DNA from: Pseudomonadota bacterium
GTDB lineage: Bacteria > Myxococcota_A > Polyangia > Polyangiales > Polyangiaceae
Direction: 5' to 3'
Assembly: GCA_023398955.1 (NCBI GenBank)
Contig: JAEWRL010000068.1
Coordinates: forward strand, 1 to 64,000
DNA length: 64,000 bases
Below are positions 51,697 through 59,848 of the stretch, piece by piece. Numbering within the stretch: the stretch's first letter is position 1; every line of letters begins with the position of its first letter. A program made the translations under genes and the position numbers. The notes beneath the pieces are model-generated. The model was given only the letters and a program-made list of their open reading frames with translations, was not told the origin of the DNA and made no database searches.

Positions 51697-52298
51697 GGGA
51701 TCGCATCTCCCAGCTCTCTTTCGACGCTTGCTTTCAACGCCGCACGAGCGCGATGGATTCGACTCTTGACGGTACCCTCGGGCAAACCCGTGATCTCCGC
51801 GATTTCGTCGTAGCTCAGGTTCTCCACGTCTTTCAGGATCAGCACTTCTCGAAACTCCGGATGTAGCTCGCCGAGGCAGCGTTGTACGATTCGTTCGACT
51901 TGGTATCCTTCGGCGAGGTGATCGGGCCGCTCGAGCTCCCCCTGCGTCACCCCTTTGGCTTGTGTCAGCGCGGCACGCGCAGCGACCGGCTCGAGCTCCG
52001 TCTGGGCTGCTTCATGGCGCCTCGCGAGGTATATCGTGCGGTTTTTGCATAGGTTCACGGCGATCCGAAAGACCCATGTCGCGAGCTTGGAGTCGCCCCG
52101 GAACTGGTCAATCTTCTTGAAGACTTGGACGAATACATCCTGAGCCATGTCTTCGGCTTCATCGCGCCGCCCTAGCATGCGGTAGATGAGCCCGTAGACG
52201 CGACCGCCGTAGACCTCGACGAGCTCGTTGAACGCGCGCTCGTCTCGCGCCTTGAGACGCTTGATGAATAGGTCCTCGCTGTCTGCTGTGTCAGGCAC
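51693..52298 (-). CDS. ECF-type RNA polymerase sigma factor (RpoE-like)
   Basis: The 201-residue sigma factor contains region 2 at about 20-90 (YRMLGRRDEAEDMAQDVFVQVFKKI, the core- and -10-binding part) and region 4 at about 140-195 (YDEIAEITGLPEGTVKSRIHRAR, the helix-turn-helix for -35). Between them lies a longer than usual linker. Its downstream partner encodes a membrane protein with overlapping start, so membrane stress may control it. No autoregulated promoter was identified in the 291 bp before it. Confidence 0.92.
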   Translation of the reverse strand: MPDTADSEDLFIKRLKARDERAFNELVEVYGGRVYGLIYRMLGRRDEAEDMAQDVFVQVFKKIDQFRGDSKLATWVFRIAVNLCKNRTIYLARRHEAAQTELEPVAARAALTQAKGVTQGELERPDHLAEGYQVERIVQRCLGELHPEFREVLILKDVENLSYDEIAEITGLPEGTVKSRIHRARAALKASVERELGDAIP

Positions 52299-52589
52299 GG
52301 TGCGTACCTAGGCTGCCATGAGTGTGCCGTGGGTGGGTATCAGGGTGACAGCTCCGGAGCCGAATACCTCGGTGCTCGGTCTGACCCTCCAATGCAGGGC
52401 AGGGACCTTGGACGGCCAGCTGCTACGGTCGCGCTCTCGGGTACACTCACCTTGCTGGCCACCATGGTAAAGCCCTCCGACAGCATTCCCGACCCCGAGT
52501 TCCCTGAGAGACGGGCTAGGCGTGGCCGAATTGAGCCGGCTCGCCCGGTAACGCGGGGAATACTCCCCGACGGCGAGCTCGGCTTCTAG

Positions 52590-52660
52590 TTCCGGCACTA
52601 GGATTCGAACCTAGATTCAGGGATTCAAAGTCCCTTGTCCTGCCTTTAGACGATGCCGGA
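52590..52660 (-). tRNA. tRNA-Gln (anticodon UUG)
   Basis: The minus strand folds into a full cloverleaf of 71 bases: acceptor stem TCCGGCA with TGCCGGA, a D arm with GTCTAAAGGCAGGAC, an anticodon arm with stem AGGGA/TCCCT and loop CTTTGAA (anticodon TTG), and a T arm TAGGTTCGAATCCTA. CCA is not encoded. It is located between the ECF sigma gene and hemY. Confidence 0.96.
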
Positions 52661-52709
52661 GTACGAGGACGGCGGAGTCTAGCAAACGAATGGCGGCGTC
52701 AACAGTCGT

Positions 52710-54152
52710 CTAGACCAGATTTTCGGCAATCATCCTGCCTTGCCTGATGCAGTCCGGGATGCCAACGCCCCCATAGGCTGCGCCCGCCAACGTCAGGCCC
52801 GGCAGGGTGGCGAGGTGCTGCCGCATGGCCTCGAGTTTGCCCTCGTGTCCGACCAGGGGTTGCGGATTCGCCTTCGTGTAGCGGTAGACTCGCGTCAAGA
52901 TGGGCGTCTCGATGCGGCCCATATAGCGGCGCAGCTCTTCGAGCGTCAGGCGGATCAGGTCTTCATCGCTCGATTGCTCAAGCTGGTGCTCATTTCGCCG
53001 GCCGCCGATGAAGCCCCGTAGGAGTACGTGGCCCTCGGGTGCACGGTGTTCCCATTTGCTGCTTACCCAGGTAGCGGCCATCAGAGAGCCCTCTCCTTTG
53101 GGTACGATGAATCCGACGCCGTCGAGCGAGTGCGCCAGCTGCTCTCGCCGAAATCCAAGGAACACCGTAGCCGTCGAGACGTAAGGGATTTGGCAGAGTA
53201 TGTCGCGCGCGTGGCTGTCGGGTATCCAGCGCGCCGCGATGTAGGCAGGTACACAGAGGGCGACGCGATCGACCTCTAGGCCCTCCCCACCGGCCAAGTC
53301 CACCCCCCAACGTGCAGCATCGTCTGTTGGCGGACGGAGGCCGGTGACCTCCACCCCCGTGCGGATGCTGCCTGCGGGCAAAGCGGCAACGATTGCATCA
53401 GTGAGCTGCTGCATGCCCCCTCGCAACGAATAGAATGGACTGGGCGCTTCGTGGGGCGCTCTTCGCAACCACCGGAACACGGCTGTGAGCGCGCCAAGCC
53501 GGGAGCGGCTGGAGTCGAGGCCGCCCTCACGCCGCTGCTGCGCTGCGAAAAGGCCCATGATGAGGCTGCCATGCGAGCGTTCGAGAGCGAGGAGCTGAGG
53601 AAAGGTCGCCTTGATGCTCAACTCCTCGACGTCTCCAGCATAGATGCCACCCAACAGCGGCGCGGCCAGCCTCTCGGCTGCCTCCTTCCCGAATCGACGC
53701 GCAATGAAATGACCGAGCGCTTCGTCCTCGTCGGACTCCCGGCCGCGGATGAAGAGATCGGCGAGAGTCCGCATCTTGCCCCGCCAGGAGAGCAGCGGGG
53801 TCTGCAGCATGGGGCCGAGCCGGGTAGGCACGGCGAGCGCCATGCCCGCTGGCATCAGTTCAAGCTTTCCCTGATGTGCCACGTACACGTTTCTGGACTG
53901 GGTGCTGATGAGGTCAGCCGTGAGCCCGAGTTCCTCGCACAGCTGGGTCGCGTCTGGCTTGGTGCGGACGAAGGCGTCAGGTCCAGCGTCGATGAGGAAT
54001 CCATCGATCAGCTCGGTTCTGATGTTGCCGCCGATGCGTGGTTGGCATTCGAGGAGCGTGACTCGTGCTCCCCGGCGACTTGCGGCATACGCGGTGGCGA
54101 GTCCGGCGATTCCACCCCCGACAACTGCCAGGTGAGGGGTCTGGCTATCCAT
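52710..54152 (-). CDS. hemY: Protoporphyrinogen oxidase, oxygen-dependent HemY type
   Basis: The 480-residue FAD enzyme oxidises protoporphyrinogen IX to protoporphyrin IX in heme synthesis. VVGGGIAGLATAY (FAD Rossmann motif), RIGGNIRT, DAGPDAF, and the C-terminal LAGAAYGGVGIPDCI motif of the amine-oxidase/PPO family are all present. ATG 54152 has GGAG seven bases upstream; an ATG at 54164 lacks a site. It follows hemE by 74 bp on the same strand, so the two late heme steps are probably cotranscribed. Confidence 0.93.
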   Translation of the reverse strand: MDSQTPHLAVVGGGIAGLATAYAASRRGARVTLLECQPRIGGNIRTELIDGFLIDAGPDAFVRTKPDATQLCEELGLTADLISTQSRNVYVAHQGKLELMPAGMALAVPTRLGPMLQTPLLSWRGKMRTLADLFIRGRESDEDEALGHFIARRFGKEAAERLAAPLLGGIYAGDVEELSIKATFPQLLALERSHGSLIMGLFAAQQRREGGLDSSRSRLGALTAVFRWLRRAPHEAPSPFYSLRGGMQQLTDAIVAALPAGSIRTGVEVTGLRPPTDDAARWGVDLAGGEGLEVDRVALCVPAYIAARWIPDSHARDILCQIPYVSTATVFLGFRREQLAHSLDGVGFIVPKGEGSLMAATWVSSKWEHRAPEGHVLLRGFIGGRRNEHQLEQSSDEDLIRLTLEELRRYMGRIETPILTRVYRYTKANPQPLVGHEGKLEAMRQHLATLPGLTLAGAAYGGVGIPDCIRQGRMIAENLV

Positions 54153-54226
54153 CTGCCGCTCCAAGAATCGTGCGGCATGGGACGGTGGCTCTCGGCACCG
54201 GTGCCTCGGGACCCATTCCCGAGTCT

Positions 54227-55252
54227 CTACCGCGCAGACAGTTCGTGCACCAAATCCGCCGAGTAGGCAACCTGGTCTGGAGAGGTTTGGGGGAGTATTC
54301 CGTGGCCCAGGTTGAAGATGTGGCCCGGGCCCGGACCAGCTTCCACCAGCACTTCCTTGATCCGACTGCGGAGTACGTCGCGGGGTGCCATGAGGAGAAT
54401 GGGATCGAGGTTTCCCTGGAGTGCCAGAGGCCCCAACCGCTGGCGCGCGCCGGACAGCGGCGTGCGCCAGTCGACCCCGATCACGCTACCGCCAGCGTCT
54501 CGCTGAAGCTCCAGCAGGGTCGCGGTGCCCGTGCCGAAGTGGATGACCGGTATACCCGTCGTCATAACGTCCGCCAAGATGTGACGCACGTGAGGTTGCA
54601 CGAAGCTCACGTAGTCCGCGGGCGATAGGGCGCCAACCCAGGAGTCGAAGAGCTGAACGGCCTGCGCGCCTGCGGCGATCTGTGCCCGCAGATACCGCCT
54701 CACCACCTCCGCGAGCTTCGACATGAGCTCGTGCCAGACCTCGGGAGCTTCGTACATGAGGCGCTTCGTGGTCACGTAATGGCTGCTCTTGCCTCCCTCC
54801 ACGAGGTAGCTGGCGAGGGTAAAGGGAGCGCCTGCGAAACCGATCAGGGGCGTCCGCCCCGCCAGTTCCCGGGCGAGTATTCGGATTGCTTGCAGCACGT
54901 GGGGTAACGTCTCTTCGGGCTCGATGATCCTCAAGGCTGCCACGTCGCTGGCGTCCCTCACCGGGTGTTCGACAACGGGGCCCTCCCCGCTCGCGAAATG
55001 GAAGGGCGCGCCCATCGGCTCTAGCGGGAGTAGGATATCCGCAAAAAGGATGGCCGCGTCGACGGAGAACGCTCGAACAGGCTGTAGCGTCACCTCGGCC
55101 GCGAGCTCGGGTTGCAGGCAGATCTCGAGCAGCGTCCATTTCTCGCGGATGGCGCGGTACTCGGCCATGTAGCGGCCCGCCTGTCGCATGAACCAGACTG
55201 GCGTTGCATCTACTTGTTCGCACCTGCAGGCGCGCAGGAATCGGTCCCACAT
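54227..55252 (-). CDS. hemE: Uroporphyrinogen decarboxylase
   Basis: The 341-residue enzyme converts uroporphyrinogen III to coproporphyrinogen III. RQAGRYMAEYRAIRE is the active-site motif, FADILLPLEPMG with the catalytic Asp and GFAGAPFTLASYLVEGG are conserved, and the C-terminal FNLGHGILPQTSP block is normal. Family length is typical. It starts 14 bp after the ccmE stop and is followed by hemY, so ccmE, hemE and hemY may form one heme-related transcript. Confidence 0.96.
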   Translation of the reverse strand: MWDRFLRACRCEQVDATPVWFMRQAGRYMAEYRAIREKWTLLEICLQPELAAEVTLQPVRAFSVDAAILFADILLPLEPMGAPFHFASGEGPVVEHPVRDASDVAALRIIEPEETLPHVLQAIRILARELAGRTPLIGFAGAPFTLASYLVEGGKSSHYVTTKRLMYEAPEVWHELMSKLAEVVRRYLRAQIAAGAQAVQLFDSWVGALSPADYVSFVQPHVRHILADVMTTGIPVIHFGTGTATLLELQRDAGGSVIGVDWRTPLSGARQRLGPLALQGNLDPILLMAPRDVLRSRIKEVLVEAGPGPGHIFNLGHGILPQTSPDQVAYSADLVHELSAR

Positions 55253-55266
55253 GGTTGGCAGGTCTC

Positions 55267-55839
55267 CTAGCGTCTAGAGGTGGGGCCGTCGACGCCGGGC
55301 TCGATTGGCGGGATGGGCTGATTGTATGGAACGGCCTCGCCGCCGCGCATCTTCTCTTCGTACTTTGACGGACACTTCGCCATGATCTGTTTCGCTTGGA
55401 AGTGGCCCGCTGCCGCCAGCTGACCCTCGGCAGTGACGCTTACTTCCATTCCAGGGATGTCACGGAAAGTATCGGGTACGATGCACTGTGAGTAACGTAC
55501 GGGTATGGTTGCCCGGTTCTTCATGAGCTCGAACCGATACTCGCACGGTTTGTCTCGTTTGCGAAGGCTGCCCGGGACCAGCATGCCCTCCACACGAATG
55601 CTTCGCCCAATCAGGTCTTGGCGCGCGGTGAGCAACTCGTCGACTCCCTTCGAGTATACGGCTGCGCCTTCGAAACTGTTGAAGACGAGCAGCAACAGCA
55701 GTCCGCCGAGGCCGAGGAGCACCGCGAGCAGGCCCAAGCTCCGCTTAGGCTTCTCCTGTGCTGGGTCCTGAGAGGTCGTGACCGGCTGGGCTGTCTCGTC
55801 CGCAGCGGCGCGTTCGAGTTCCTCGTCAAGCTGGCTCAT
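55267..55839 (-). CDS. ccmE: CcmE-like heme chaperone with Cys in place of heme-binding His
   Basis: The 190-residue protein has one N-terminal transmembrane helix (about 34-53), followed by the periplasmic OB-fold core with RSIRVEGMLVPGSL and MEVSVTAEGQL. The heme-attachment segment reads AKCPSKY (Cys156-Tyr160), so the usual H-x3-Y is C-x3-Y, as in the variant CcmE described for some deltaproteobacteria and archaea. It would bind heme through Cys and hand it to apocytochrome c. No other ccm gene is in the window. The start at 55839 is preceded by a weak site. Confidence 0.82.
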   Translation of the reverse strand: MSQLDEELERAAADETAQPVTTSQDPAQEKPKRSLGLLAVLLGLGGLLLLLVFNSFEGAAVYSKGVDELLTARQDLIGRSIRVEGMLVPGSLRKRDKPCEYRFELMKNRATIPVRYSQCIVPDTFRDIPGMEVSVTAEGQLAAAGHFQAKQIMAKCPSKYEEKMRGGEAVPYNQPIPPIEPGVDGPTSRR

Positions 55840-55903
55840 GGCTTGCAAACCTAGCGTTCGAGCCAATGAGCGTCGAGGCCAGATCACGAGCCGGCCACGA
55901 TGC

Positions 55904-56362
55904 CTACATTGGCTCTCGCCCGATGCGGTACCCGGAGCCCATGAGTAGGGCGCCAGCGCTGGCAAGCACGAGCCAGCTCGCAAGGGCGACGGGCCAAGGC
56001 TCCAGCGAACCGCTGAGCAGCGCGATGATCGCGGAGGTGCTGCCGGCTGCCGCCCCCGCCAAGGCGACCTGCCAAACGTGAAGGGGCCTCGCGATTCTGG
56101 CCAGGATCGCTCCCGCCGCGCCACAAGCCAGAGCGTAGGAAAGGGGAACGGGTGCCACCACGAGTGCCAGCCTCCATCCCGAGGGTCGAGGTGGAGACAA
56201 CCACATACCCAGCTTCGACGTTAGCCACAGCGCAAGGATCGCCAAGGGGAGCCAGAGCGCGAAGGCGAGCCCTGCTCCGAGGAAAACCCACTGCCATGGA
56301 GGACGTACCGGCGTTTGACTGGGTGCCGTGGCCTGGATCACTGGAAGTTTTCTGGGGGACAT
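55904..56362 (-). CDS. Small membrane protein, four helices, unknown function
   Basis: The product of about 152 residues has four hydrophobic segments (VFLGAGLAFALWLPLAILALW, LALVVAPVPLSYALAC, VWQVALAGAAAGSTSAIIALL, PVALASWLVLASAGALLMG) and a short basic C-terminus. No family was recognised. It is co-directional with ccmE, 64 bp upstream of it, so a link to cytochrome biogenesis is possible but unproven. The frame extends to 56422. Confidence 0.6.
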   Translation of the reverse strand: MSPRKLPVIQATAPSQTPVRPPWQWVFLGAGLAFALWLPLAILALWLTSKLGMWLSPPRPSGWRLALVVAPVPLSYALACGAAGAILARIARPLHVWQVALAGAAAGSTSAIIALLSGSLEPWPVALASWLVLASAGALLMGSGYRIGREPM

Positions 56363-56404
56363 CGAGGCTAGACTGTTTGTGCTACTGGGGGCTGCGCGCG
56401 TACT

Positions 56405-57787
56405 GTGAAGATTACTGCGCACGGGCGTTCGACACGCCTTTTCGCGGAGGGCGCCGGAGGTTACGCTGCCGGCGTGCGTACCATGTATACGGAGCTCGGC
56501 GAGGAGTTGTTGGACCTGGAGATCGAGCGTGCAGCACTGGCGCGCGGCCTGATCTCCACGAGCGTTTCTCGCGTGCGAGCTGAGGAGGATGGGGTGCTCG
56601 CCGCTTCTGCCGATCCGGAAGCTCTTTGGTGGCGCAGCGCGTCGCTCCCCGCAAGTGGCGCCGGGTCAGAGCGCCGTCGCCAGTGGGCTTTCTCACTCGT
56701 CGAGAACGACAGACTCGCGCAGCTCCGGGGGAGCTGTGCTCACGCTTGGTACGAAGAGCTGCATCCGGTGTCCGAGCCCGAAGCCGGCGAGCTGTCACCC
56801 CGCGCCGTCGTGCACCGTATCCTCGACGATCCGCACCGCCGGCATGTCTGGGCGCGCTCCTTTGAGGCGATCTGCTCTCACGCTGCCGATGTCTGCATCC
56901 GGTGGCAAGAGGGGAGGGCCGAGCTTGCCGCCCTGTTGAGAGTCGATCTGGGCGAGCTCGAGTCACGCGAGGCGTATCAAGGCGTGACGCATCGCTGGCT
57001 CGCTCTCAGCGAGGAGCTCTATGGGGGCCTCGGCTTGGAGTTTCCAAGCTGGTTGGATTGCGCTCTGGGATCGAGCTGCGGCGATGGATGGCCGGGTCAC
57101 CTGAACTGGCGCACCGTGCAGGAGGTCCTTGGGGCTGATTCGTGGCTCGGGGCGTCTCGCCCATCATTCCCGGCGGCCCCGCGGGCTTTGGGGGCAGCGA
57201 GCTGGCAGCGCGCCTTCGCCATCTTCGGACAGTGTTGGGCCGACGCGCAGTTGACGCGAGCGCGTCCCTTTCTTCTCTGGCGTCACCCGGCGCGTCTGGC
57301 GGAGAAAGCGCGTGGCGGCCTGCTCGCGCTTCTCCCCTTGAACGGTGAGTTTGCCCGGCGCCGTCAAGGCCTCTCGCGCGAATCGGCGCTGCGTCAGCGC
57401 CGCGTGCTCGCGAGGAGTATTCTCTGTTGGACGCGTTGGTTGTCCTTGCGATGCCTGCTTGAAGGGGGCATCGGGCTGGGCCGGCCTGCGTTTCGCAGCC
57501 ACTTCCGCGAGGCCGCGGCGGAGGCCTTGAACTTCCCTTTGCCCGGCGAGTTTGCGGGAGCGCTTCCTCGCTTGCGTCCTGGGGCAGGCCCCAGTCTGCT
57601 CGGGCTGTTGGCGGCCGCACGAACGCAAGCGCGACTCGTCCAGTCCTTCGACGAGGATTGGTTCTGGAACCCCCGCTGCTGCGAGCTCTTGCGCGACACG
57701 TTTCCCCAAGAGAACGCTGAGGAGGAGCCCGTCTCGACGCTCGATCTTGCGCCTCTATACGATCTGCTCGAGTCCTCGCTGTCCTGA
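56405..57787 (+). CDS. Unrecognised protein, rich in Leu, Arg and Trp
   Basis: The reading frame of up to 460 residues shows consistent codon usage with a strong GC third position, but no known domain. It is predicted to be mostly helical, with many Trp and Cys residues (SWLDCALGSSCGDGW, ILCWTRWLSLRCLLEGG) and no signal peptide or clear transmembrane helix. GTG 56405 is the outermost start; GTG 56474 or ATG 56483 are also possible. It overlaps nothing on the same strand and is divergent from the membrane-protein gene at 55904-56362. Confidence 0.55.
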   Translation: MKITAHGRSTRLFAEGAGGYAAGVRTMYTELGEELLDLEIERAALARGLISTSVSRVRAEEDGVLAASADPEALWWRSASLPASGAGSERRRQWAFSLVENDRLAQLRGSCAHAWYEELHPVSEPEAGELSPRAVVHRILDDPHRRHVWARSFEAICSHAADVCIRWQEGRAELAALLRVDLGELESREAYQGVTHRWLALSEELYGGLGLEFPSWLDCALGSSCGDGWPGHLNWRTVQEVLGADSWLGASRPSFPAAPRALGAASWQRAFAIFGQCWADAQLTRARPFLLWRHPARLAEKARGGLLALLPLNGEFARRRQGLSRESALRQRRVLARSILCWTRWLSLRCLLEGGIGLGRPAFRSHFREAAAEALNFPLPGEFAGALPRLRPGAGPSLLGLLAAARTQARLVQSFDEDWFWNPRCCELLRDTFPQENAEEEPVSTLDLAPLYDLLESSLS

Positions 57788-58184
57788 GCCGGCAGAGCCG
57801 GAACCAGCAGGGAATCGGGCGTCGCGGGGAAGCCCCACCCCTCAGCTGTCAGGAGGACGAGGTCAGCGATTCGTGTGAAGCGATACAGCGAGCGTTTGGC
57901 TTCGATGACTCGTTTGGCCGGCGCGGCGTGAGCATGACGCGGCGAGTAGTCGAGGTAGCTCAGGTGTCTACGGATACGCGACATCAAGCGCACCCGTCGC
58001 CGTTATCAGTCCTACCTCACTGACCTCCGCCGGCATCACCGGCCTTGCTTCGGCGGCCTTGGGCTACGCGAGCTCTTCGTGTCGCCCTAGCTCGCTGCAC
58101 CCCTGCCAACAGTGGCGTCCTCAAGCCTGCAGCGGGGCCGCGCCGCTTTCTGCCAGACTTGGTCAGGACCTCGCCGTCAAGAGA
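57788..58184. other. Intergenic region between convergent genes
   Basis: This 397-bp gap lies between the unrecognised gene and the outer-membrane-protein gene. A minus-strand frame from 57993 crosses it and runs into the antisense of the neighbour, so it is not accepted as a gene. No hairpin with a T-run was found. Confidence 0.4.
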
Positions 58185-59177
58185 CTAGTATGCGTCCATG
58201 GCGGTTCCCGCCATTCCGCTCGCCTCCACATGATAGCGCAGGTCCAAGGTAACGAGCGTTGCCTCCTCTCCCGCGACGAGTCGGCGGACGCCGAGTTCCA
58301 CACCGAAGAAACGGCTGACGTATCCAATCCCGGCGGACACGGCGTGTGTTCTTGGGCCGCGCTCGAAACGGTAGCCGGCCCGAACGGGATAGTTGTCGGC
58401 GAGGAGCAAGCCCGCTCCCCCCATGAAGTTATACTCCGTGTTCTGCCAAGTACTGAAGTCGGCTTCGGCGTCTGCTTCGATCGTGAACAGGTCGGCGCCG
58501 TAGCCAATACCGCCGCCGAGCGTCGTCGGCTGAAGCGCGTGCCCTGGATCATTGATGTTGTTCCCGACCAAGGCCAGCGAAAGCTCCGGAACCGGCCGTA
58601 TGGTGACCCCCGCGTCGAGACCGATGCCGCGGATGATCTTACCGTTTGGAAGCCCGCCGGAGGCAAGGCTATAGCCAAGCGGCCCGAGCCCGTTCTGTTC
58701 GACCCATAAATAGCGGCCACCAACACCCATGAAGAACTGCTCCGAGAACGGGTAGGCGAGAGCAAACCGCACATCCGTCCAGACGCGGTCAAGTCCGTTG
58801 GGATCCTGCTTGTTGTAGGTGGCGCCCAGCCCTCCCGCCACGGGGGTCGTGCTGTCCACGGCTGCGGCACCGTAGGTTTGGCGATCGGCTTCTGGCATGA
58901 CCGAGACCAGCGCGCCGATATGATAGACCCGGTTCGATGCCATGTTGGCGGGATTCATGAACAGTGCGCCGAGCGAATTGCTCAGGGCACGATCAGCGCC
59001 GCCGACCGCCGTGCTTCGGCCTGTTTCGATGGTTCCCTGCCCATAGCCCACCTCTTGCGGGACGGTATTGGCCCCGGATGCGGGCAGGGCAATTGCATGG
59101 GCCCCAGCCAGTGCCAACCCGCCGAGCAGGGCCGCGAGCTTGGAATTCGCTCGGGTCGGATTAGGTACACGTAGCAT
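58185..59177 (-). CDS. Outer-membrane beta-barrel protein, PorV/FadL-like
   Basis: The 330-residue protein has a signal peptide (cleavage near IALPASGA-NTV). The N-terminal part of the mature protein carries SLGALFMNPANMA, close to the NPA motif of FadL/PorV-type barrels. The rest alternates short amphipathic strands (FFMGVGGRYLWVE, LSLALVGNN, GAGLLLADNYPVRAGYRFE) typical of a barrel of about 14 strands. It may transport hydrophobic substrates or serve as a secretion accessory. Its C-terminus ends in Tyr, as common for outer-membrane proteins. Confidence 0.8.
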   Translation of the reverse strand: MLRVPNPTRANSKLAALLGGLALAGAHAIALPASGANTVPQEVGYGQGTIETGRSTAVGGADRALSNSLGALFMNPANMASNRVYHIGALVSVMPEADRQTYGAAAVDSTTPVAGGLGATYNKQDPNGLDRVWTDVRFALAYPFSEQFFMGVGGRYLWVEQNGLGPLGYSLASGGLPNGKIIRGIGLDAGVTIRPVPELSLALVGNNINDPGHALQPTTLGGGIGYGADLFTIEADAEADFSTWQNTEYNFMGGAGLLLADNYPVRAGYRFERGPRTHAVSAGIGYVSRFFGVELGVRRLVAGEEATLVTLDLRYHVEASGMAGTAMDAY

Positions 59178-59848
59178 CGCCTAGGTTGCCTGGCTGCTAG
59201 CCTGCATTCCTCTGACGGGCAAAGAATTTTGTGTCAGGGCCCGGTTCAGGCGCGCTGTTCGGCGCTGGCATACAATGGAAGGTTGGCGGGTCCGCACCGC
59301 TTGTTGCCCTATCCCGAAAGTGCCCCTTGACCCTTGACGTGGCCAACTGCGGATATTGATGCCGGATGCGTCGCTGATGGGATGGCATTCTCCGAATTGT
59401 TTTGTTTGTTCCAGGCGTTACTGAGCCCTCCGCGGCTGCGGGCGCCTCGCGGGAGTGCGGCGGCTGCCAGCGCCGAGAAATTGGAGCTGGTCCTCTCCGC
59501 AGGTTTTACTGGAGATCACGATTCTGTGAAAAATCGAGCATTGAAGTTTCCCTGCGAGCGGTGCTACCTCCGTGAACTCTTCAGCAGGCGGCAGTGGTCT
59601 GCAGTCCAAAGCCGGACGGAAGGTCTGGTCTTGGTGCAAACCAATGCCTTCCCGATCCATCCAACTAGCATCAGATAGTCCGTTCACTTCGTTCGATGAG
59701 CACGTTGACTCTTGGACCAGAGTCGGCGGGCCCTCCGGGCTCGCGGGCACGTGAGACGAAAGATCGGGTCTGATTACTCCACAGGGGTGTGGATAACCTG
59801 GGGAGTCCTGTCTCTTCTACATTTCGAGCAGTGGCACACAGCGGCAAG
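59178..59848. other. Intergenic region upstream of dnaA
   Basis: This 671-bp region looks less GC-rich than its surroundings in places (for example 59380-59410 and 59510-59545). It carries one perfect DnaA box next to the dnaA start. No further perfect DnaA boxes were seen, so it cannot be called oriC on sequence alone. It contains no supported gene. Confidence 0.5.
59788..59796. promoter_or_regulatory. DnaA box upstream of dnaA
   Basis: TGTGGATAA at this position is the perfect reverse of the TTATCCACA consensus. A site so near the start of dnaA fits autorepression. The alternative GTG start at 59789 would fall within it, which favours translation from ATG 59849. Confidence 0.75.

Noticed and set aside
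57394..57993. Minus-strand frame across the gap after the unrecognised gene
   Set aside because: Its N-terminal 65 residues look protein-like, but the frame continues antisense into the neighbouring gene and no homology is recognised.
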